The notes under the pieces: model-generated
Seen by the model: only the letters and a program-made list of their open reading frames with translations
What the model was told of the DNA's origin: nothing
The model's database searches: none
Program-made: the position numbers and the translations under genes
In this document: positions 1-18,736 of the stretch, in pieces
Layout of the letters: every line of letters begins with the position of its first letter
How positions within the stretch are numbered: the first letter of the stretch is position 1
Origin: Litomosoides sigmodontis
Taxonomy: Eukaryota > Nematoda > Chromadorea > Rhabditida > Onchocercidae
DNA length: 64,000 nucleotides
Direction: 5' to 3'
Assembly (NCBI GenBank): GCA_963070105.1
Contig: OY718808.1
Location: 124,001 to 188,000, forward strand

Positions 1-910
1 ACGTACCACCACAGGTGGCCCGATGAGAGTCCACTATGATTTAGCGAATATTCTTCATTGCATGCCTCCCAGCGCCTGCATTAGCAGCGAAGCACAAGTC
101 AAAACTTGCTGGCGCACGCTGCACTTTTGGAAATACTGCGAAATACTTGCTTCATTTTATGAGTGAGGCTTACTACATCGAGAAAGTGGGTGTTAAATAG
201 TCAGTGAAGGGAACACAACCTAAATCACACAAATGAGAGTCAATATTCGGCAGCGTGAAACGGCCGGCCATTTCTGATATTACGCCACTCACAGGATTTT
301 AGGTTTCTTTCGTAACAGCGTTGTAGTTCGAAATTTGCAGAAAGAGTGTAAAATACAATAAGCAGAGAGCTTCAGAAGAGAGTTACTTCCATATACTACA
401 CTTATCGTACGCAGGATATTAAAATATGAAATGGTAAAAACTTTCATCAAAAACTGTTTTCTTCTCAAATATTCTTTTCATAAACGACAGAGGAAAATTA
501 GGTGGGATTTCAATTCATTTCCGGGAATACTCTGATCCGCTTGTCCTAAAATGTTGCAAGCCAGTTGCTGCTACTAGTTGGAAAATGCCAGGGAAGCTTG
601 AATTGATGCCACGTCTGCCACGGCTACTGTTACTACCACAACTGCTGCCGGACGATGTTTTTTTTCAGAAGCACTTTAAAAAAAGGAAAGGAGAGGGCTC
701 GCGGCGGTTGATAGTTTACCAGTCGTCTGGAATGGCTTCAACGCAAATATTTAACTAGACCAGCCAGATGACGATGATGAAAGTAGCTGGAGCTGAACGT
801 CGTCGGATCTAGCAGTCTGGCCGATTGGTGGACGGACCTCCTCCCATTACACAAACATTTTCGTCGTTTCACTTATTCCGAAAAATACAAGTGAACAGCA
901 GTCGCTAAAG
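1..910. other. No supported gene (left edge)
   Basis: I see no exon with a recognisable domain on either strand. The block is of moderate base composition with a short A-run and a Ser/Gly/Arg-coding low-complexity patch on the minus strand around 600-680. An AT-rich TATA-like stretch lies near 745-755, about 160 bases upstream of the small plus-strand ORF at 911. I searched the minus strand here for a second DM domain, which MAB-3-type proteins carry, and found none. Confidence 0.4.
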
Positions 911-1090
911 ATGATGGAACAGTTTCTAACAATTCCCCACCTGCGAGACTTAACAGGGTGTGGTTGCAGTGAAGAAGATGTGGAAAGCGACAATTCCGAA
1001 GAAGAAAACACACGTAAGAAAAAGACAAGTGACTACTGTCCCGTGACCTCACCTCACATACGGAGAGACTTAATGCGTCTGTTAGGATAG
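911..1090 (+). CDS. Possible small ORF or first exon, acidic, unknown
   Basis: An ATG-ATG start opens a 59-codon frame ending in TAG at 1088-1090. The product begins MMEQFLTIPHLRDL, has a Gly-Cys-Gly-Cys turn, then a run rich in Glu, Asp and Ser followed by Lys/Arg. A good donor (C|GTAAGA) at 1014 would end a 103-nt first exon in phase 1 just after the acidic run. I do not recognise the protein and found no downstream partner exon on the plus strand. The composition looks coding, but a frame this short can arise by chance, so this is a candidate only. Confidence 0.25.
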   Translation: MMEQFLTIPHLRDLTGCGCSEEDVESDNSEEENTRKKKTSDYCPVTSPHIRRDLMRLLG

Positions 1091-2501
1091 CAAGTCATTG
1101 GTGCCTGTAGCGAAGCGCCAACAATGATTCGCATGCAAAAGATTGCTTTCAAAAAAAGGCCAAGATCATTTAAACTGTAGTGAGGAGAAATTCTAAAGAA
1201 TTCATAAGGAAGCACAATAGGTTGCACAAATATGTGACAAAAAAATTTAAGTAAAAATTACAAAAATTCAAAATTTCGATTAAATAAATTTCAGACAACA
1301 GTGGCGACTACGAGCTTTTCTTTCTTTCTTTTTTTGCATTTTTTCGCAGGAAAAAATTAGCCTTTAAATCTGAAATTCCTTTACATTTTGATGAAAACAT
1401 TTGATGAAAAATCGAAGTAAGTTTTAGAAATAAAACTTCGAATCCGCATTAATTTTCCTTATTGCAGGAAGGGAAATTTTTGAATTCCAAGAGCGAGAAA
1501 AAGTGTTAAAGGGTTTCTCATCAAAATGTAAAGGAACTTCTGCTTCCCACTCCTGCTTCACATTATTAAGCCGATCCAAAGAATCAAGCTTCAAAGAATT
1601 CATAGAGCCAATCTAGCAGTCCAGAGAGTTAAATGCATCTCAATTACATTTAGAGTGGAAAGGGCAAAAGTCATGAAGAATAATAGAAAGATTCTGTAGC
1701 ACTATGCAGGTATTCTCAGGACGGGTTTTGTTGTTCGAATGCTGAGGAGCAGTTCTACTTATGTTACAGTGTGGTGACTTTTGTTTTCTTTCACTGTCAG
1801 CTGAAGGAGATGTTGTCGGTTTTGGATAAAGAATTGAATTGGGTGCTTAAAAGTTCGCATTGTAAGTTTTATCTTTACAATTTGTTGGAAAGAGTTGCCA
1901 ATCAAAATGCTATGAAAGGAGCCGACTGACCGGAAGTAGAATCTATGAAATGGTTGTGGTTTTCTGCTGCCTTCCGTTTAACTTACCACTGCTACCCCAA
2001 ATGGATATTACCAGAAATTGATGACTTATAAGTATGCATAAAGTTAAGTAGAAGCCACGGCTGCTATAATTCGAACTCCTTAACTTGTTTGATCACGGAT
2101 GATGAAACGAAATGAAGAGGATGCATGATTCAAGGATGCTGTCATTGCTAATAAAATGAAGTAAATCTTTAACAGAATTGCACACCACCAGTACTTCACC
2201 AAATATTTTGATTTAATCTATTATCGGATTGGCACTTGGGCTTTTTAACTTTTTTTGTATTAACTGCGAATGTGAACCGGGTTTCACACTATGAGGAACT
2301 AGAGTTTTAGTACATCAGGACGGTAACTAATTTCTATTCAGGTAATGAAGGGGTTCACTAGAAATACGAACTGAATTTTTTGCACCCTCCCTACTTTCCT
2401 TCAAGATGTCAATTGCTAGTTAGTTGCTCTCCAGAACGAAAGTTAGCTAGAAATGCCTAAATATACGCCCATTTCGAACGGTTCTGTCGTCTGGCAAAAA
2501 T
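1091..2501. other. No supported gene
   Basis: AT-rich sequence with several poly-A/T runs and no exon I can support. If the DM exon at 2502-2773 is spliced rather than terminal, its next exon should lie here or beyond the left edge. I did not find a second Cys/His cluster of DM type in this block. Confidence 0.4.
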
Positions 2502-2773
2502 TCATTCACTGCGAAACACATTGCAAAGTGAGAAGTTTGAACCTCCTTTTGATCTGGTTGCTAAACCACAGTGGTCATCACCGCCAACTTCATTTTCAAC
2601 GTCCGCAACATCTTCCAGTTCATGCAACTGAGTGTTCAGTACGCGTCTCTTTTCAACTAATATGCATTTGTTGCAAGAGCAATTAGCGTACACGCATTCG
2701 CACTTGTGATTCTTGCGCGGTTCCAGACGGTTGTGGTTCAAACAACGTTGACAATAATAAACCCGTTTGAAGC
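2502..2773 (-). CDS. DM-domain (doublesex/mab-3) exon, MAB-3-like, partial gene
   Basis: The exon follows an acceptor (GTCATTTAG) and opens in phase 1. Within six codons a full DM domain begins: YYCQRCLNH, PRKNHK, then C-x4-C-x-C-x2-C and a basic recognition tail (KCILVEKRRVLNTQL). All eight zinc ligands expected of the intertwined DM zinc module are present. DM proteins bind DNA in the minor groove and control sexual differentiation. The CQRCLNH and PRK-HK signature matches my recollection of the first DM domain of nematode MAB-3. The frame ends in TGA at 2502-2504, but a donor at GAA|GTTGGC (exon end 2589) is equally possible. The N-terminal exon was not found; it should end in phase 1 and lie at higher coordinates. 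Domain identity is firm, orthology and gene limits are not. Confidence 0.85.
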
Positions 2774-4005
2774 CTAAATGACAGAAATGATGTAAGGAAA
2801 TGTCCACGAATTAAAACTGAACTGATGCCAACAGAGTGGCGCAAACTCACAGCTCCATTTCACTTGCAAAGTTTGCTGCTCCCATTTCTGTTTGCTAAGA
2901 TCATTTACGGGAGTTCTATACGTTCCTGACTGTTACACAAAAGTTAAGTTTCAAAATTCACCAATTTTATCGACAGCAGCGGCAGCAGCACTTAGCGCTG
3001 CAATCGCATTGATTGTCTCAAATCTAAAAAATTTATAATTTTACTTTCCATCTAAAGCAATAAATCATCGAATTTGAAAAAGAAGCACTAGCTGATTTAG
3101 TTAAAAATTAGTGCTCTATCCTAAACAGGTTAGGTAAGATTAATTGCAGAAGTGATTTTTTCATTTTCTTCCATTCCAAAAGTGAATTATTTGTTTTTAG
3201 CAATAAACATAATTTGATTCAAAAAGTTTGCTCCACGTTAAATTGAAGGAGTAGAAATCTTGGCTGAGTTTTAAGGCAAACTAGAAGTTCAAATGACCTC
3301 ATCATTATCACATGCAATAGCTGAGATCAACGTTATTAGCAAAAAAAGCCAAATACTGCTTTTTTTTGAGGTAAATAAACAAACTGAGGTTCCACGAATC
3401 GTAATGATCTGCAAATCCGGAAACAAGCATAAGCGCGCTATTACGCAAATTGTTTATAAGTAATCGAAAACGAGGACGGGCAAGCAACGCAATACATATG
3501 AATCGGTAGCGGTCTTTGTCGCGGAATGCTTTAATTTTAAATTATTAAAAGTGAAGTGGATGCTGAAGAAAATTTCCAGCACAAATTTTTACTTCTCATT
3601 AACTTACAAACTGTTCTCCGACATTGCTGTGTCGCTTTATCGTCAAAATAATTAAGAGGATTTCTTTGACACGCAAAATATACATATTTCATGCCATTTA
3701 TATTTAAAATGCTTGATGAAGAAGTATGCTTGAATTGAAACATCACTAACGCTAACGCATTAATAACCTGACATGCAACTGAAGCCTTCAATGTTTATGC
3801 AATACTTCACTGATTTTTCGTTCACGAATGACGACGAACAAATAGGTCAGTATTAAGAGCATTCCTCACTGTCTATCTGGCACATGACACTTTACGAATA
3901 TGAATAAGGTTGCTTCATGGAAAGGAGGAAAACGGTGTACGGGAGAGTAGTCTACGATAAGTGTATTATAATTAATATAATAATTAGTAGTTAACAATGA
4001 TAATC
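2774..4005. other. Intron or upstream region of the DM gene
   Basis: This lies 5' of the DM exon on the minus strand, so it is intron or upstream DNA of that gene. It is AT-rich. A minus-strand open frame at 3537-3791 has no recognisable domain and no good splice context. Nothing else is supportable. Confidence 0.4.
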
Positions 4006-8621
<4,616 letters not shown>

Positions 8622-8680
8622 CACATATACACGCACACGCGCATGCACACGCACACGCACACGCACACACACACACACAC
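8622..8680. repeat. (CA)n / (GCACAC)n microsatellite
   Basis: Alternating CA repeat interrupted by CGCA and GCATGCA steps. It has Z-DNA-prone purine/pyrimidine alternation throughout. Confidence 0.9.
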
Positions 8681-11600
8681 ATCCGTATGCTCATGCATTA
8701 TTCGTTTTAAACGAAAAGTAACACCCCTGGTGCACAAAAACATTGGGTGCACCGGAGAGCTCTCACTTGGCTACTAGCAACAAAGCTCGACCACTGCGTA
8801 AACACATATACGCTTTTCCTTCTCATAAAAATTTTTTAGTGAAGAAATTTGTGGATCGATAAATGTTCACTTATAGGAACAGTGTGAATTGAGTAAGTAA
8901 AAAGTGAGATAGAGAAAGTGCTGAACCTGTAATAAGCATTGCCTTACGCCACTCGTCGATGAGACAGACATATATTCATATTATTTAAGTATGAAGGGAA
9001 AAAGCACAATAATTATAAGGGAAGCTGCCACTTTAAGATAAAAATTTTGCAGAATTAATTATTGTAACATTAATTCGCGCTAAGGATCTCCAATACTGAG
9101 AATGCTTCTCTAAGCTAACTTCTTAAAATTAAAACGAAATAACGCATGACCACATCCGAATAAGCATATCCTCGATGCTCATGCACCTACAACACATTTA
9201 TTTTCACTAGTATCAACTTCGGTAAGTGCCAATTAACGTCGGTAGTAATCTGAAAGAATTATTTCACTTCAACAGCTGTGGAAGGTTCCTCTCTCAACAC
9301 ATAAATGGATATGGTAGCTTAGAGAACTTACAACGTTTTATTGTCCAACTCTGAGCATGTGCCACATCTCTTCACCGTTCACGCATCAGAATCACGTAGA
9401 CTGTTAATATTCGACCGATGCTATTAGCACTGCTTTAGTTTCCTCTATTACCTACAGGTGGAGGATAGAGGGAAAGGAATAAAAAGTGAATACAATTAGC
9501 AGTAGTAGATATCACCATAATATGACGTCATCCACCACCATACCATCTATAATTGTTAGATGCGAAGTACATGGCTCCACTTGGAGATTCGATGGAAAAC
9601 AGAAGCCGAGGACGGCTACAATTAGAATAAAGCTAGTCAGATTTGAAGAGAGTATTAGAAATGTTTGTTAGGAAAATTTTCTAACAGCAGCGATACGCTC
9701 ACTGATCACTGATGCGTCACTGGGCGAACGGAACTGACTGACTGCTTGCGTGCAAGTCATAAGGCAATGCAAACTTCTGTTAGCTGCACAAGTTCAGCAG
9801 CAGCAATCAAAGCACACCACTTACTGCCCATACCTAGTTAGTAGCAAAATTCTGGCATGCGTAGTTGAGAATGATCTATTTCCCCTTAGCCTTAGCGCAT
9901 TGCTTGCTATCAAGCATATTGAATTAGCACATCTCTGTCATTACAAATTCATTCATTCATGCGCATTGTCTGCAAGCAACAAGTCAGGATAGTCTCGAGA
10001 AGTGCAGTGCAAGTAAGTGCCTGCAGCGCGAATTTATACATTGTAATTTACTGGAAACTTATGAATCTTCAGAAGTAACAAACAAAACACTTTTTACTCC
10101 TTCGCCATTCGTCAGTCGTTGAGAGAATGCTTGGTGTAAATAACAAACTGCGAACTCAACCATTCTCGTTTCTGGGCGAGACTGTCTGCGATGAAAAAGT
10201 AGAAAATTTCAACCAGCACTTCAAAACAGCACATTTCCATCGGTGGAAAAGAAGTTCGGCGGAAGGGATTGCCGGTCGACAAAACGGCGAAGGGGACAGT
10301 TGCGCAAACAATTGCCAACTTAGTGTTTTCGAATTTATAGCCCGAATATTTTTGCTCGGTAACTGCTGTCCTTTTCTGGATTCCATTTGCAGGCAATTTC
10401 TAGAAAGCCGCCAATTCACGAACTTTTAAATCCTCTAGGATCAAAAAAATTTTTTACACTGGACTGTTTATAAGGAAGGCGGGGTGGGTAAAGAAGCGAT
10501 AAGCTGCAGATTAAAAAAGATAAAGTACTGCTATGTTAGCCTGAGGGTTGGCGAAGGGATGATGAAATCTGAGGTATGAGGCATGTCCGGCAGGTCCAAG
10601 CCAAATCACTGTGTGGGAGGCATTATACGTGACAACAGCTTAAAGGAAACTTTCAATTCAACCTGTATTTTTCTGGCGTTCACGAAATAGATAAGAGATA
10701 TTTGTTCTGAAGTAGAAGACCATTGGGACCAAAAATGTAAGGAAGCTATTAAATTCTTTTTCGGTGAGCAGGACAACAAGCTAAAAAACAAACTTTTCCA
10801 AACGATACACTCAGCATCGCAAGGTGATAGGATAAAAAGATTTTCACTCCTCGACGACACTTTAAACGATGAATTAATTCAAATTAACGTTTTGAATGAA
10901 TTGAAATGAAGCATTTTTGTTATTTCCACTTTCTCTATCTGGAACGCTACTTGACAATGTTTTCCTAAATGGAGAACGTCTCTTCCATATGTAAGCACAC
11001 TATCTGAATTGCAGATTGAAATCAGCAGTGCTTAAGTAATTGAAAATAAAATTGCTGGAAAAATCCACATTGCAAGTAATCAGGAAAAAACTGTGAAATG
11101 TGAAATGATGAAAGAAGAAAGCGCATATTGCTTCCGCAGTGGCCAGGATGTGTGCGCAGTAGGCAGTGAGGGAATCCAAACTCGATTCGTCGGGTAAAAA
11201 TAAGTTATTGAAAACATTATTGGAGAATTTGAAGGCAAAAATTGCAGGCAAAATGTAAACATCAGTTTTTTGCACTTTTAAGAAGGAAAAAGGCACAAGT
11301 AAAGAATTCATAAATAAATAGTTCTGACTTAACTCACTAAAGCTCTCTTCAATTTCACTTCCAAGCGTCTCACTAATGTGGAATGATAATATTCTGCGCG
11401 CTTCTACTAGACTTCATCAGCCGCTTCGCTGATTTAATCCATTTTATTCCATAAACCTCTCTCTCTCTCTCTCTCATTAAGCTCTTTGCAAATTCAATTG
11501 AACAAAGTTAAAATAACTACTAGGACATCTCCACAAACATCAGGAATAATTTGCAAAATAAACTAAATTTACAATTCCACCTAAAGTTTAAATTCAACAA

Positions 11601-14600
11601 TCCGTTGACGCGTTATAGCATTGGGTGTGAGAGGTAGACGAAAAGATAGTGGTCGCGGTGATGTTGTGATGTAAGAGTGCAAATGGCCTTTTGATTGGCT
11701 CCTGAAAAAGTAATACACATGTTCGGTACTGTAATCATAATATTCCAATTTCCCTCCAAACTTCAAATTTAATTCAAATCAAATTTCAATTTCCATTTCT
11801 CCTATTTCTCCTAATTATCAAATGTGGATAAAGAGGTATCAACACGATGACTGCACGTTCCGCTACCGATAATAAGAAATCATCTTCGAATCGTCTTTGC
11901 TAATATACACTGTTTGTTGGTAGGAATTCTCTATGTCATGCACTGTGTGTGACTTCAGAAAATCTAAATTTAATTATTAAGAACTCGAAGTTAATAAATG
12001 AAGCTGATTATTTCAAGTTGATCTACATTTTAAATAAAATATGCGGGAAAGTTAAACTGTATGTTCTTCAGTTAAAAAATACCATGCTGATGGATTGCAT
12101 CTGCTTAAATGGATTTCCTTCAAACGGTTTCAAATTTGCAAAGGCTACTCAAAACGGCGAAAAATAAAATGAGTACGGTACCTTTACAGTGGAGAAATTT
12201 CATAGGGGAAGAACGAAAGAGGAAATAAGACCAAATTTTTTGGGTTCTGCGTTCAATTCCCAGACAGAACTAATGAATTAAAAAAAAAAACAAACAAAAG
12301 CTAGGAGGAAACACACACACACACACAGGACGGAAGGGATATAGGAGGTGAGCAGTGAAGCGGGCTGGAGTTTCGGGAAACACTTTGCAATGTGGAAGTT
12401 GTAGAAATTGTAAATGAACGGAGCAAAGGAATGATGGGAACCAGCGAACCATCAGAGAGAAGTAAACAAGAAGGCGGAGGTGATATCTGGTTTAACTCGT
12501 GGAAATGCCGACAACGTTAATCCAACGACCCCGACCCATTTTTTATATCGCAAATAACTTGTTTGTTGTTGATAACTTCCTTTTTTTAATCGAATGTTGA
12601 AACTGAAGGCAGAAAATATTTGTCGCTTGGTAGACGCTAAATTTTCCCTACAAATAATACTATTATAAACACATATAACCGCTTTTCCAAAATGAAATTG
12701 TTAGAATGAAGACAAGCAGCGTTCGAATGGAAGCAATTAAGTTATGAGTAACTTCACACACACATGCACACACACACACACACACATGCACACACACACA
12801 CATGCACACTGTTTTTCCAGAAGAGCCCTAATAGACTGTTCCACCAACGTGTGATTTGTAAGGATCAATGTCTAAATTTTGATTTGATCTTATAACCAAC
12901 GAAGTATGGGGAAGGACCATTTCGAGTAGAGTTGAGGAAAGCAAGCAAATGCATTCGCGATCGGCTTCCTCTCCTCAACACACAATAGAAATTGCTCGTT
13001 CGATCAATCTTCATTTCATGGTCTCGGGTCATGAAATCCGGAACATGGAGAGGTAGTGAATTGCATCTCTAGTGTACGCCGGAATTATCAGCCTAACCGT
13101 AGTGACAGGTTGTCTGGACCGAATACCTCAGCTTGCAAATTGCTGAAAGCAGTACTAGGAGAGTGACAAGGTGAATATCACCTCTTGCAAGCAGAAAACC
13201 CGTTACACATCAGAATTTCTCACTCTTCAACGAAGGTGTGCCAATGTGATACATTCTCCAATCAAATCTCATCAATTGAGTTCACTGAGAGATGCAACGA
13301 TTCGCGGAGGAAATTCTTTTCAAATTGCTTCCAAAGATTTTAAAGTCAAAAGCTTCGCGATTTATTCCATAATTCGCACCAGTTCACTTCATATTTCTTA
13401 AAGTAAAAATCCTTGAAGGCAATAGATCGATCTGCCTTAATCGGAGTACCGTACGCTCGATGGCAATGCATGGTAGTGAACATGATAGCAACAGTAGTAG
13501 TAGTAGCAGTAGTAATGTTAAATGGTAGAATGTTCCCCGAAACGATGACATACTGTATCACCACCATCATCATCATCCATCATCGCCACAATCTCCATCA
13601 CGGCAATAGTTGAATCCGTGAGATCAGGTGTTTTAAAATAATGGTTAAAGTTTAGATTAAACCCTGGCTTGATCTCACTTGATTTCTATTTCAATTTAAA
13701 GATATTTATCAACTACTGCTTGAATTATCATAATTGCAGCTAAAATGAGTATTAAACTGCTTTTGAGTGGAGTGGAATGAAATCTGATTAAGATAGGCTG
13801 ATACTGACAGAGCTGGAAATGAGAAAGGGTCATGATGGAAATATAAACAGAGGTGAAGGGTGATGATTAAAACAAGTGATAGAGAGGACGATAATCAACA
13901 ACACTTTCTCACCTCTTTCTTGGTGCAGCTGAGAGAAAGAATCCGGTTAATCTTCCCCTTAATTACTTCACGCAGTTTCATTTCAACTATCGCAGTGCGA
14001 CTTGCTCGAGCTAAACCAAAACAGGTTGGAGAGATGCCAATGTGATGAGAGTGAAGGAGTAGTGATGATAAGAAGAAAGGAGACACCATTCATACTGTAC
14101 CTGTCAGGAAAAGTGAAAGGTTATGCTGTTTTGCATGGGAGAAGTTGTGGAGAGTACGGATAAGTAGGAGTCTGAGAGGACGGAGGTTGGTGCTAAGAGC
14201 AAAGGTTGGCAGAGGAGAGGGAGAATTGCTAGTGGGTATGAAATATATTAGCTGAAGGTGGAGAAAAAGGAGAAAATAATTATTTCTTCCACTATGGCAT
14301 AGCAGAGGCAAGGAGCCAGCTTACTTCAATTCTCAGTTACGAGGGAGGGTGTAGCCGCGCTTCTCCAGGAGGTTTTCGCCCGGGACTGGCGACCAGCGGC
14401 CAACTACTTCCCTGCTTCCCTCAGCCCACTACGGCGCACAGAGAAAGGAAGGAGGGAAGCAACGCAAGCGCAGTGAGGTCGAACGCAGGAAGCACCAAAT
14501 TAAAGAACGCTTGAAAAACTTGCAACAAACGGTTTCCATTGTGCGATTTCCACTGCTACTCAACCATAGGGTCAACTGTGAGGCTTGCGTTTGCACTGAC

Positions 14601-16836
14601 TGCTGCAATTAATTAGGATGAGGTTGGAAAGACTGCGAAAGGGTGGTGCAGTGCACCTTCCCTTCAGTAAGTGAAATGGAGCAGAGGCGAACGGTTTAAG
14701 CGACGGGAACGGTGGCGCTGGCGGTGTCTGGAAATCAAATGGCACCGCATAGGAGAGTGGCTGTGCTGTGCTGACGAGACACTGTCACGTTGCTGTCATG
14801 CGAGGGAGAAGTTGGTGTACACACACATTCGATTGGATCTGACGGGGGGACGAAGAGTTACAAGGTTGTTGCATAATGCAGTGGACAGCCATTAGCTCTG
14901 CTGCTGAAAGGGAACGCTTAGACGCCGGAGGGTCAAGCGATAGTTAAAGTGGGAAAGCCAAAGTTCGGTTCGAATCAACCAACTCTTCTTGTTTGCAGGC
15001 CAGACGTGAAACGAAGTAATTTGAATTCTAGCAGCTGTTGTTCCTAATGATGGGTGCGTACGCTTGCAAAACTATCTTGAAATAGTTACGTGTGAAATAG
15101 CAATAAAATAAATCTCATATTGCCATGCTAATTTATGCGCAAAGTAATACTAGACAGAGGTGAGAGGAGGACGTAGTTAGTGAGAATGTAAAATTCGCAC
15201 CAAATGCGTTCGCATTTGCCATGATGACAATAATGGGCGCAACGTTCCGTGACATCCTGTACCTGTCAATAACACTGCTGCTATCTTTCTCACATACTTC
15301 ATTAACTTGCTATATCATATGAGCTGTCTGGTAGCCTTGAAGCGCTCGTCGGCCAGTCGATCGCTTCGAAAACAGGTTGCTCTGAAAGTGTAGCCAATGA
15401 TGACCTTTAAACTCAGCAGATCTAACTTATAAGAACCGCCGTCTTTAAGACAGATTACTCAGTGATTCAGTGTCCACCGTATGAAGCCAGTGTGAACAAA
15501 TGTTATTTCCACCACTATTTTTCCAAACCTGATATATTTGATTAACACGTGGTCAGCAGGACAGCACATCTCGCATATTTCCGTCAAAGGAAAATTTCTG
15601 AGCTAAGCTTGTGCATTGTGCACATCGAGCGAATATTATGAGAGAAATTTAGCTTGCCAACAATTTGCCGCTTTTGGCTTGCAACTTCGGTGCACGTTCG
15701 CTTGCAGCTAAATGGATTGTGGACAAGCTGGGCGGTGGAAGGAGGTATTGCTGCGAGTGAGTGAGTATCGGCGCGCTGGCGGAAGTATTAAAGCCACTAA
15801 AGCAAAACAACATGTTTGATTAGCTTTAGCTTTGCTCTGCTCACTTCATCATGCGATCAGAATTGCATCATCGAAGAAGCTGGGCAGGCAGTGTCGGCAA
15901 ACTGATCCTATTCAGGGAGTTGGAGGTAAAAAGAGAGATGCGCTGAGTGGCGGAGAATTCGGTGTTGCCGAGCTGAGAAGCTGCTGCGGAACGAAAGGAA
16001 AGGAACGAAGCGGCGAGACGAGAGAAAAATGAGGAACGCATTTCCGATGACCGTCGTTCGAGCAGATAGTACCGCCACATTCTTTTGGCAAACAGAAACT
16101 AATGAGTCTAAGTCAGTGTGATTATTCTCTTCCGCTGAACTTTCGCCTTATAACAAGCCAGTTGAAAGTCAATTAGTGGACGCCGTCCTTCATGAATTAG
16201 AAGCCTTTCTTGTTTATTAGCAGAGAAATTTTTCCGTTGCAACCCAGCTGTGTTAGCAATAGTGGACTTGCCTTTTTCCAGCGACACACTGCACGCACAA
16301 CCCCTGATGTTCGGGTCAGTTGAAAGAGGAGAGAGAGAAGGAGACAAGTGAAGTGGTTTCTAAGTAGCTCCTTCTACTAGTTTTCATGGTTATCATTCAT
16401 CATCTATCAGTAACTGATTTCACTCGATTAATTGCTTTTGCTCAACTGATTCACATTACCTTTTCTTCCCCACGTCTTCGGTCACTCACTGGTCATTGCT
16501 GCTACAGCTTCCAATGTGAAACAATTGGCTGTTTATCACTCTGCGGTTTGTCCACACAAGATCGCCCTTCTCTCCTTCTCCTCCCTCCTGACTTTTTCCT
16601 TCTCTTAGATATAATGAACAAACACCACTATCCATCATTTCTTCACATCGCAATACCTACTGTTTCTTGCACGCTCCTCTCCTGAAACTTTTTCACGATT
16701 TATTGAGACCGAAATGAAAGAAATTTTAATTTGAAAACATACAGATGTATCGACTACAATTAACAGAGCAGAAAACTTGAAATTTCTTACAAGCAAAAGC
16801 GATTCAGCACTTTTGCAAGGGGCTGTTCATAGTTTT
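8681..16836. other. Non-coding block, no supported gene
   Basis: I see no exon I can support on either strand. The block has short CT (11456-11475) and CA (12313-12328) tracts, a CA/CATGCA array near 12757-12808, and GC-richer patches at about 14.3-14.9 kb and 15.6-16.1 kb. The GGTTCGAATC-like string near 14967 has no matching A-box or cloverleaf and is not a tRNA. Confidence 0.4.
12757..12808. repeat. (CA)n with CATGCA interruptions
   Basis: CA dinucleotide array broken three times by a CATG step, giving a small higher-order pattern. Confidence 0.85.
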
Positions 16837-16926
16837 ATTATTATTTTTTATCATTATTATTATTTATTGTTTTTTATTGTTTATTATTATTATCATTTTT
16901 TATTGTATTATTATTATTATTATTAA

Positions 16927-18720
<1,794 letters not shown>

Positions 18721-18736
18721 CATTAATTATTATTTC

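Noticed and set aside
14930..14990. tRNA-like B-box (GGTTCGAATC)
   Set aside because: No A-box at the proper distance and no cloverleaf pairing could be drawn.
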